From: Pholiota molesta
Lineage: Eukaryota > Basidiomycota > Agaricomycetes > Agaricales > Strophariaceae
Direction: 5' to 3'
Assembly (NCBI GenBank): GCA_014925825.1
Contig: JACGCK010000522.1
Span: 1-17,902 of the forward strand
Length of the DNA stretch: 17,902 nt
The notes beneath the pieces are model-generated. The model did not search any database, was not told where the DNA came from, and saw only the letters and a program-made list of their open reading frames with translations. Position 1 is the stretch's first letter. Every line of letters begins with the position of its first letter. Below, in pieces: positions 8,985 to 16,201 of this stretch. A program made the position numbers and the translations under genes.

Positions 8985-8991
8985 CTTTATA
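8985..8991 (-). promoter_or_regulatory. TATA-like box of reductase copy 2
   Basis: TATAAAG on the minus strand, 52 nt upstream of the ATG. It aligns with the nearer box of copy 1 ('tttatagga' on the plus strand in both). Confidence 0.4.
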
Positions 8992-9051
8992 GGAAACCAG
9001 CCATAGCATGCGTAGTACCTATAACGCCATCGTGGTTGTGAATACTTTGGT

Positions 9052-9078
9052 CAACGGATGGCGCAATAGATACATACC
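9052..9078 (-). promoter_or_regulatory. Conserved 27-bp upstream block, copy 2
   Basis: Counterpart of 3170-3196 with two mismatches, about 119 bp upstream of the ATG, so at nearly the same distance as in copy 1. The core 'caacggatggcgc' is unchanged. Confidence 0.4.
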
Positions 9079-9535
9079 GCCAAAACATGAGTAAGGTCCT
9101 CGACTGGTGGCACATACTACGTGCTGGCGATTGAAATCGTTCGCAAGCAGAATGCGCATTGGTAATGTGTTGGTAATCCGATGACCAATCAATTCCTGGA
9201 CGACCGGACAGGAGCGGACGTAGATCTTTCGAAGCAGCGACCTGCAGCGATTGCATTAACGCTTGTGCATAGTATTGAAATAACTGAAATTATTACCTTC
9301 TGCACTGCTATGCTCTTTCACTTTGTCGCCGCACGCGGTGGGCAGCAATTCCACTGAACATTATTTAATAATAAACATAATTTGTCGCTACATTTGCGCT
9401 ACATTTTATTTGGGTTTAGGAAGGAGAAAGTCTGTAATGCGATTATAAGCATATACATAGTGCCAAACGTCGGCCAATTGAAAGACGACAAACAGGTATG
9501 ATATGGTCTTTGTTTCAACAGTCCATCGATCCTTC
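9079..9535. other. Intergenic, no gene supported
   Basis: About 460 bp between the promoter of reductase copy 2 and the 3' end of the next gene. Weak similarity to the copy 1 promoter continues to roughly 9110. The remainder is AT-rich. The minus-strand frame 9399-9596 could supply an alternative last exon to the neighbouring gene ('TFSFLNPNKM' before a stop), reached by a 130-nt-class intron, but I favour the nearer stop. Confidence 0.35.
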
Positions 9536-10336
9536 TCACCTGTAGCTCACCTGGGATTCCTTCCGACTGGATGATTTCCGCGTGAAGGGCAACCAATCTT
9601 TAGACAGTGTCCGTTCATGTACCCAAAAGTCTTTAGGAATGATCGCAATACCCCTAATATCCAAAACCTCTGCAACCATAAAGCATCAATAAGATGGTTC
9701 AGATGAAATCTATAAATAGACTCACGAGTAGGAAGAGAAGTAAATCGGAAATGGGCAAGGTGCCTTGACATCGGAAATTCCGCAATACCCATCATCGGTT
9801 TTGGAGGCGTGAAGGGACCCACGATGATGACCTCCAGTTCAGACAGAAGCTCAACCACTGGTCTCTGATTCGCCCAGCGGTGATCAGGACCGTTGGCCGT
9901 CTGATGGAATGTCAATGCAGAGGGCGCTGGAGGTGATAGACAGCTTTTTGATGCAGCCTTGTTTTGTACCAGGATCGGCGATTGACGGAGGGTGCTCAGC
10001 AGCACTGGCTGTGCGAGGGGAACGCCGTTTCTGAAGACGTAGACCATGCAATCGCTTTCTTTATGCATTCTAGCTGGAGTCTTGGCGTGCTCGTTGGATT
10101 CTTGTCCAACATAGATACCAACGACGAAGGGGGGCTAAAATGCACCATGTTGGTAAACATTTCAAGCGTTTGGTACTCATTCTGATGTTCCTCACCTCTG
10201 GTTTAGCTTGTCCGCCTATGAAAGTGGATGCCATATTCCATTGTTTCGTCTCGGTTATGCGCGCATCAGGAGCTATCTCCCTCGTGTGCTCTTTAGCATC
10301 AACAAGGGAGCAGCAGAAACCGTTCGCTATGAGCAT
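9536..10336 (-). CDS. Unknown protein, three predicted exons, 227 aa
   Basis: Predicted exons (minus strand): 10336-10196, 10134-9726, 9669-9536. The introns are 61 nt (GTGAGG...TTTAG) and 56 nt (GTGAGT...TGCAG). Splicing keeps the frame: 'FIGGQAKPE' joins 'PPFVVGIYVGQESNEHAKTP', and later 'FRFTSLPT' joins 'QVLDIRGIAIIPKDFWVHER'. The protein has mixed globular composition with no signal peptide, membrane helix or motif that I know. A Pro-rich stretch 'GPFTPPKPMMG' lies in the middle. An in-frame TAA lies two codons upstream of the chosen ATG, and a TATATAAT box sits about 80 nt upstream. The 3' end is uncertain: the nearest stop gives '...SRKESQVSYR', but a further small exon is possible. The exon continuity makes it a real gene in my view, of no assigned function. 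Confidence 0.55.
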
Positions 10337-10414
10337 TGGTTATTCTGGTAGGTATAGGATAGTGGAGACCTGGTTTTCATTTGAGTCAGACTCCCTGTCG
10401 GCTGAGATACAACT

Positions 10415-10422
10415 ATTATATA
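10415..10422 (-). promoter_or_regulatory. TATA-like box of the 9536-10336 gene
   Basis: TATATAAT on the minus strand, about 79 nt upstream of the predicted ATG, a suitable distance for a start of transcription some 45-50 nt before the codon. Confidence 0.35.
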
Positions 10423-11268
10423 CACCAGGGCAAATCCCATTCCAGGATGAAGTCATTTCTATTCTTAGTTGAGGCGTTGTATTTCGAGTCATCTTCAATA
10501 CAAGGACTCGAAGAGTGGGCTTCACCCATGTATCATAAGATGTGAATGCTGAGCGAAACATTTTTTTGACAACAGCTCAGTACCTATTTTGAGTGATACC
10601 CGGTGGGCGTGGGCCAGTCATTGACAGGGTTGCGAGTAACGTACTCTGTTGTTGTATTCTGAAGTCACCTCAACACGGTTATGGATGAACCGCGACACCG
10701 GAGAATCGGCGGGGATACCAATTTAATGATAAGTCACTATTCATAGAAACAGTTTCGCGGGACACTATTGCAGTGTTGCCTATCAGTGTTGCTCAGCAAA
10801 AGATATGCACAGGGTCTGCATCTAAATGATTTTCTCGCTGGAGTCCATAAATAACACCAATGACTCTAGCAATTGTGCAATCTCAGCACTGTCGCAGGGT
10901 ATGCTTTTAGTGGGCGCACATCATGATTGCAGTGCATGGCGATGCATTGCTTAACGAAGAGAACAAGGGCTATGTTCTCAGGACAGGAAAACAAGATGCT
11001 TCATACTTGACTTCTGTTGAGAACGTTCGAAGACAAGGCCCATTGCCCACTCGAGCCTTGGGAGATAAGTATGTCATACTTAAGGCCTCAGGGCCTGGTT
11101 TCTGCGAGACCATTTATACCAACGCCATTTCATCGTACATGGTGGCAAAATCGTGATAGTTGAAAGGCCATACAATATAGTTGAATTATTTACTGGGATC
11201 TAATTGATGACATCCAAAACTCGGCGATGAGTCTCGCACCCCCTTGTCATTCGTAGCTAACAGCTCAC
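10423..11268. other. Intergenic, one doubtful small ORF
   Basis: About 0.85 kb. The plus-strand frame 10923-11156 (77 codons) has a balanced composition ('ENKGYVLRTGKQDASYLTS') but no recognised motif, no matching introns and no clear promoter, so I do not annotate it as a gene. It could be a remnant of one. The rest is unremarkable. Confidence 0.35.
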
Positions 11269-11664
11269 CTACGTTTTCACCCCTTGTTTCCCCCCATCAG
11301 CAAAGAACTTCGCCGTCGCAGACGCACTCCCGACCTGCTCCAGCATACCCATGCCCTCCGGGTTGCCGCCCGTCCTATCCCTGGGGTCCGGCCTGTTATT
11401 CGGGGACGCCGCATCAATACTGTAATTGTTCGCATTGGCGCGCGCCAGGCGGGCGTCGTGCAAGTACTCGGACGAGATGTCCACCGGGTGGTCCTTCATG
11501 CGATCAGACCCCTTGGCCGTGGCTGTGGGGTCGATCTTGGACGAGGTCGAGGAGGCGTCCTGGGAGAGGGAGTTAACGTAGCCGCGCGAGGCGCGTTTCA
11601 GGGATGGTACGGCCCCTACGGCGCATCGGGCGCGGGGGATGGAAGACGCGAGGCGGGATTGCAT
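11269..11664 (-). CDS. Small protein with likely mitochondrial presequence, 131 aa
   Basis: An intronless frame. The longest version starts at 11700 (143 aa), but the second Met at 11664 begins a typical mitochondrial presequence, 'MQSRLASSIPRARCAVGAVP', rich in Arg and Ser with no acid, so I prefer it. The mature part is hydrophilic ('DRMKDHPVDISSEYLHDARL') and ends with a compact Gly/Ala-rich segment, 'GNPEGMGMLEQVGSASATAK'. I recall C-termini of this style ('EGxGxxxQVGSxSATAK') in small uncharacterised fungal proteins, without a known function. That is memory rather than a search result. High GC and a strong codon bias compared with the flanks support real coding. A matrix location is inferred from the presequence only. 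The stop follows '...GGKQGVKT'. Confidence 0.68.
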   Translation of the reverse strand: MQSRLASSIPRARCAVGAVPSLKRASRGYVNSLSQDASSTSSKIDPTATAKGSDRMKDHPVDISSEYLHDARLARANANNYSIDAASPNNRPDPRDRTGGNPEGMGMLEQVGSASATAKFFADGGKQGVKT

Positions 11665-11923
11665 TGGGAGGAGACTGTCGATGATGAGGTTGATGAACAT
11701 AGAAAGGAGAAAAACGAGCTGGAGGTGCTTGTCAACGTGTTAGGAGGATTACGTGAAATGTCTGGGGAGTCGATTCGTAGGATGACGTCATGGAGACAAG
11801 GACTGGTCGTGACTGGGCGCTTATTTTAGTGGACTTAGGAGAAGATGGTTGGAGAGGGCAAGGGTAAGAACGCTTTCGAAGCTTCAATATACAATTTCAA
11901 TAATTTATTGGTACATTATCCCC

Positions 11924-11953
11924 GTCCGAAATAACCGTGTCCGAAATAACCGT
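11924..11953 (+). repeat. Tandem repeat, 15 bp twice
   Basis: gtccgaaataaccgt occurs twice head to tail with no mismatch, in the interval between two minus-strand genes. Confidence 0.8.
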
Positions 11954-12068
11954 GATTAGACTCTGCGGGCACTCAGATATTGCGACGGTAGGCAAAACGG
12001 CTGAAACAACTCACCTAACAAGAGTCGCCCAACGAAGCTTTATTCCTCCGTCGTATGCAACCGCCACA

Positions 12069-12275
12069 TTAAATTTGGGCGGACTGGCTCTGCGCATCCT
12101 TCTGATCATCAGAAGTTTCGGAAATTGAAGCCTTGTGCTGTGGGTCACTCGATGTGTAGTGATGGGAGTTCTGGGCCGTGTGGAGTTCTGATGTCGTTTC
12201 TGAGGCTCGAAGACGACGCGGTTTGGAGGTCGTTCGAACGATGCTGGTCGCGGTACTGCCTACGTTCAACTTCAT
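12069..12275 (-). CDS. Doubtful 68-aa Ser/Thr-rich ORF
   Basis: The start codon has a strong context (TCCACCATGA), and a possible TATA (TTATAAG) lies about 70 nt upstream, overlapping the stop codon of the upstream gene. The product is hydrophilic and Ser/Thr/Gln-rich, with 'RTTSKPRRLRASETTSELH' in the middle. It has no membrane segment, no signal peptide and no C-terminal CaaX, so it is not a pheromone precursor of the usual kind. The frame one base over is also open for most of the stretch and could be spliced by a GTGAGT...CCGCAG intron near 11980-12035, so the coding frame is uncertain. It may be a short independent gene or part of a longer one that I cannot resolve. Confidence 0.3.
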   Translation of the reverse strand: MKLNVGSTATSIVRTTSKPRRLRASETTSELHTAQNSHHYTSSDPQHKASISETSDDQKDAQSQSAQI

Positions 12276-12345
12276 GGTGGATTGAGCACTAGGTTTTAGA
12301 TAGACAAGTTGCAGAGGGGAACAAGAAGATGGCCCGGCTGACTAC

Positions 12346-13257
12346 TTATAATCGATCGAGTTTGACGTCATTCATGAGTGTCTTATGTCGCCCAGTCGTC
12401 ATTATGAACAGCGCGATGGGCCATCCGTTCTGTTTGAGTAGGGACATATTTTCTTCACGTCGTCGCATCTCTTTACGAACTTCTGGGGGGGGGGAATAGA
12501 CCATAAAGTGAGCGCTCGACAAATAGAACGAGAATAATATCAATCGACGTCAAAGTTCATAACGGTTCCATTCTTGGACGATGTAGTAAAAGTACATGGT
12601 TGCAGGTATTCGGAGGTATTCGGGTACACAAAAAGCGATACACAAGAAAAAAGAGCTAGCACAATTGAAACGTCCATTAACATTTCATAAAACTTTAAAA
12701 AGTCGGAGGACACTCACCTATCATAAAACCTTCTGAAACGGTGCTAGCAGCAAATGAAACGACGAGGCGCAGAAAGGATCAGAAGCAGTACTATAAATAG
12801 GAACAGTCAAATCCGTATTCCAGCAGAGCGCGAGCAAGAGGCCAAGCCTAGGACTTACACCCGGGATAACGGGCATCTTGACGTACGACAGCGCGCTTGG
12901 ACTTGGTTGATACGTACTTCCCGTGGTGGGCGACCTGGGGGGCGAGCTAGACGCGCTCGACCCATAGTATGTTATATGGGTTCTTTGGGCTGCACGCCCC
13001 GTAGTGTTTGCGCGGGGGCGCTGGACGTGTGTGGCGTCTGACTGTTCTACTGAAAAGTAGATAGTGCTACTGCCAGTGCTAGCCCTAGGAGTAGTAGAAG
13101 GAAACTTTTGTCCAGGTGCTTCAGAGGGCGGATGTGCCATTATAGGTGTTATGGGCTCAGAGGCAGGGAAGGAGGAATGCATGGACGAAGTGGGCTGAGA
13201 ATTGCGTCTAGTCGAAGGGACGAACACAGACTTGAAGCGCATTGCGATGGTCGACAT
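12346..13257 (-). CDS. Unknown protein with disordered N-terminus, four predicted exons, 217 aa
   Basis: Predicted exons (minus strand): 13257-12859, 12743-12718, 12655-12564, 12482-12346. The introns are 115 nt (GTAAGT...GCTAG), 62 nt (GTGAGT...GCTAG) and 81 nt (GTTATG...CCCCAG). Residues 1-133 are rich in Ser, Thr and Pro and probably disordered ('STRRNSQPTSSMHSSF', 'SASSSPPRSPTTGS'). After a short Arg-rich exon there is a hydrophobic patch 'SFFLCIAFCVPEYLRIP', then 'YYIVQEWN' joins across intron 3 to 'QVRKEMRRREENMSLLKQNG', a charged helix, and the protein ends 'HKTLMNDVKLDRL'. The protein-like continuity across the last splice is the main support. The 26-nt second exon and the weak GTTATG donor are the weak points. 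If unspliced, the first frame ends at 12721 after 178 aa. No family recognised. Confidence 0.45.
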
Positions 13258-13284
13258 AGTGAGGCGTTGGTGCTAGGACAAAAG

Positions 13285-13306
13285 GTTGGCTCGTAGTTGG
13301 CTCGTA
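13285..13306 (+). repeat. Tandem repeat, 11 bp twice, in a predicted 5' UTR
   Basis: gttggctcgta is repeated exactly, head to tail, between the TATA-like box at 13353-13360 and the ATG at 13257 of the minus-strand gene. Confidence 0.75.
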
Positions 13307-13352
13307 GTGTCGCCGTCTTTTAGAGAGAGGTCAAGTGAGAATGGAGAGGGGA

Positions 13353-13360
13353 TATAAATA
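13353..13360 (-). promoter_or_regulatory. TATA-like box of the 12346-13257 gene
   Basis: TATTTATA on the minus strand, about 96 nt before the ATG. On the plus strand the same bases read TATAAATA, so the orientation cannot be settled by the motif alone; the neighbouring minus-strand gene decides it. Confidence 0.35.
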
Positions 13361-14941
13361 CAAGCCTGGACTGAGACTTGTACTTCCAATCGCGGCCAGC
13401 CTAACGGTAGCGTGTGCGGTGACCCTTCCATATTCCCAAGTTGGAAATGAAATCACCCCAGAACCGAATAGATCTCTTGTGACTGGATGGGCTCAGATAG
13501 ACTCAAATTCTCGGCCGCGAGCCGAGCCCACAGAGTGAGAGCACTCCGCTTCGCAAGCTCAGAAATACACGCATCATAGTGATCACTGATAGGCATGAGG
13601 CTTGGGCTTTAGAGAGCGATGGAGGGAGCGCGAAAGTGCCCAATATCCATCTCTAGATGGAGTCACGAGGAGCCGTCAGTACTCCTACATAATTGGGAAT
13701 GGACAATAGAAGTACATACCTACACAATACCTACATGCATTGTGGCGCGCTAGCGGCTAAACTGGTTGGAGTGAATCGCCCGCAAGAGAGACAGGAGCAT
13801 CGACAACCTTACATGAGGTTACCTCAGTTGTCAGTTGACCTGCACCGATGGGAATGCTTCTTGAAGCTTTGAAGGCCTGTCTGGCTGATAACCATGCTTT
13901 TCACCCTTCCGGTATCAAAATGATATGTTCACCAATTCAGATACACCTGGTGGCCACGACTGCAAGAAGCTGGGTCTAGAGCATTAAGTTCGCATTTTCG
14001 CCGCAACGATCCTGTTTCGTTTGATTCCTTGCTATTTCAGCTTTTATCAGAGGGAAGACCCAGTCAGTTTATGATGGAAAAATTGGTCAATGGATTCTGA
14101 TGAGATGGATGGATGTCGATGAACTTCAAAGATCGTCAATGGTTTGGCAATTGCTTGGCGCCATCAAATATTTCGTCGGCGCTCTACCATCCGGTAACAC
14201 CCGGCGTTTGGGCTCCCGTCTCCGCAGCCTGTATTTTTTTGCCCCTCTGATTTTTGAAGAAGCGCCCAACTTCTCAATATTTTCTGAGTCTCATACTTAC
14301 CTTCATGCTGATATTATTTGAACAGGGAATACGAGAATACAAAGCTGTAAGTCGTCGTTCGTCTTGGTGCCGCTAATTAAATCGCATATCGAAAATGCGT
14401 TTGAACTTTGTCGACGAGCCAGCCTCAGCGAGGACGCCTTCGGGAATGCTAGACTCATCGACTCATGTGGCTATGAAACTTCGAAGCTCCGCGAGGCGGG
14501 CATTGTCTGGGCACCGGTGTGGCGTAGCAAGGGTCTATTTCCAACCTCGACGAACTGTATGGATGGACATCAAATAACATCTGCCAAGTCGGTACTAGAG
14601 GCGCGCACAGCTGAGCCCTAAAACATGTCGCAAACATACGCCGCCTTCAGATCCGCCTGCGCCTTGCATAGCGTTGATGGAGGTCACTGTGCAGTGTGGA
14701 GGCTGAATTCAGCTGAATTCGCATTCCGTCCACACCCCGCATGGCGCCGCCGACCAAGCCTACCAAGCCCATCGACCGAACTCAGTTGGGACTCAGATTT
14801 TCCAATGGCATCAGTCATAATTTCCATCTGTATTTGATTGGCCCCTACAAGACCAGGACACCACTAGTAGCCACTAGTAGACGAAGGCGGTGCACGCTGC
14901 GCGTAATTTCAAGATTTCGCATGGCCAGCGGAGTCCAACCG
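13361..14941. other. Long intergenic region, no gene supported
   Basis: About 1.6 kb between two divergent genes. Plus-strand frames at 14100-14321, 14364-14621 and 14395-14577 overlap one another, and none carries a recognisable motif or promoter. A 16-bp palindrome (14705-14720) and a short direct repeat (ccactagtag twice, about 14861-14880) lie toward the right. A simple reading is a large regulatory interval with possible decayed sequence. Confidence 0.4.
14705..14720. repeat. Perfect 16-bp palindrome
   Basis: GAATTCAGCTGAATTC equals its own reverse complement. It lies about 225 bp upstream of the TATA box of the membrane protein gene, so it could bind a dimeric factor. This is inference from symmetry only. 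Confidence 0.7.
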
Positions 14942-14950
14942 TATATAAAG
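14942..14950 (+). promoter_or_regulatory. TATA box of the membrane protein gene
   Basis: TATATAAAG, 87 nt upstream of the ATG at 15037, the best TATA match in the window. It fits transcription starting near 14975. Confidence 0.5.
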
Positions 14951-15036
14951 CGCCATGAATCTAATCCTTCCGTTCTCTACAACGCGACTGCATCCCATCC
15001 AGACTCCTACGACCTCTCTTGCGCACCATATCTATC

Positions 15037-15868
15037 ATGTCTGATCTCACGTTACGGACGACTTTCTACAGTAAACCCACTCCCTTTTCTTGCAAAGTTT
15101 CGAACATACCTGACGGCAACTGCTCTTCCTAGGTTTGACCCTCGCTCTGGCGCTGATGAACCAAGGACTTGGGATATACTTATCCATCACTAGCGATTTC
15201 TCCCCTAATCAATGTCAGTACGCCTCCAAGACTCAAGCGCTGCAGCCCAGATTCTAACATCCGTTCTTAGGGAAATTCGCGATTATCATCGCTGCTACTT
15301 GCTTCTACACATGGATCTGGACAACCGTTCTGTGCGTCGATTTGAGCTTTTATCACGCTTGCATGGCCCACCTACTGACTATATCTGAATTTTGAAAGGC
15401 TGATTTATAACAATCGGCCATTATCAACGCATGCCCTGACAAAGGCGTCCGCCCACTACTACTCGTTCCTGCCCCTAGTGCCGATATACTTCGGTGAGTA
15501 GACCCACAATAAGCGCGATTTGGGTCATTCGAACTCACAAATGCAATGCGGTAGCTGCGGGGATCATGGTCTTGTCGCAAGTCCACTATAACTGCGGTAC
15601 CACAAGATACTCCGATGGCGAGGCAGAAGGGTGGTGTGGGAGCGGGGCGACAGCGGGGTCTCTGAGCATTGTGCAGAGCTTCATCGGTGCGACTCTACAT
15701 CATGAGTAAAAAAAAAAATGGAGATACTGATAAGACTGCTGTATTATAGCCGCTTTCGCTGTCTGGTCCATCCGTCGTTCCGTTGCAGCCTCACCTGATG
15801 GGCTGAGGAGTAATGTTTGCGCTGGAGATGCTGGAGATAAGACGGCATCCTTGACGGGGCAGGCGTAG
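15037..15868 (+). CDS. Four-helix integral membrane protein, 173 aa, six exons
   Basis: Predicted exons: 15037-15070, 15133-15213, 15271-15331, 15399-15493, 15555-15686, 15750-15868. The introns are 62, 57, 67, 61 and 63 nt, each GT...AG, and all joins keep frame. The protein has four hydrophobic helices at about 8-30 ('YSLTLALALMNQGLGIYLSI'), 40-62 ('FAIIIAATCFYTWIWTTVLL'), 80-100 ('SFLPLVPIYFAAGIMVL') and 123-142. The fourth helix is completed by the last splice ('SIVQSFI' to 'AAFAVWSIRR'). The loop between helices 3 and 4 has two Cys (104, 118) that might pair. Positive residues after helix 4 ('SIRRS') suggest a cytosolic tail of about 30 residues. Size and topology resemble MARVEL-like four-helix proteins of fungi, but I see no diagnostic motif and give no function. 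Hydrophobicity preserved over five joins makes the model credible. The gene is the only well supported plus-strand one and converges with the synthetase gene. Confidence 0.72.
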
Positions 15869-16201
15869 TTCGGATCTTGGGCCTGCCTGCTTTACCACGA
15901 ATAATTTACGAGCTGAAGGACCCTTTAACCTTATGACGAATGGACCTTTATACGATGGCTACATGGATGTTGAATGCGACTTTCTTGGACTTATCATACA
16001 GTAGATTTATTGATGCATTATCGATGGCGCGAACACCTCTTTCAAATAATCAGATGCTAATTCAAAAATGAGGAACAGTGACTGATGCGTTTTCATATTC
16101 CACTGCTTGAATGGGATCACATCGCCAAATATTCAGGTTGCCTCCATAAGTAAGATGAATTATATCAAACAGCATAAATACCAAGCACCGAAAATTCACT
16201 T
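15869..16201. other. Convergent 3' intergenic region
   Basis: About 330 bp between two converging stop codons. It must hold both 3' UTRs and terminators. I see no gene and no perfect AATAAA in either expected direction. Confidence 0.5.

Noticed and set aside
10923..11156. 77-codon plus-strand frame
   Set aside because: The composition is protein-like, but there are no motif, promoter or intron signals; kept only as a note in the intergenic entry.
12485..12494. Run of ten G
   Set aside because: It is explained as the pyrimidine tract before a predicted acceptor on the minus strand; on its own it is simple sequence.
12069..13257. Possibility of mating-pheromone precursors or a pheromone receptor in the cluster of small genes
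   Set aside because: No small ORF ends in a CaaX box, and the only membrane protein has four helices, not the seven of STE3-type receptors.
14364..14621. Overlapping plus-strand frames of 60-85 codons
   Set aside because: Two frames compete over the same bases, with no recognisable domain.
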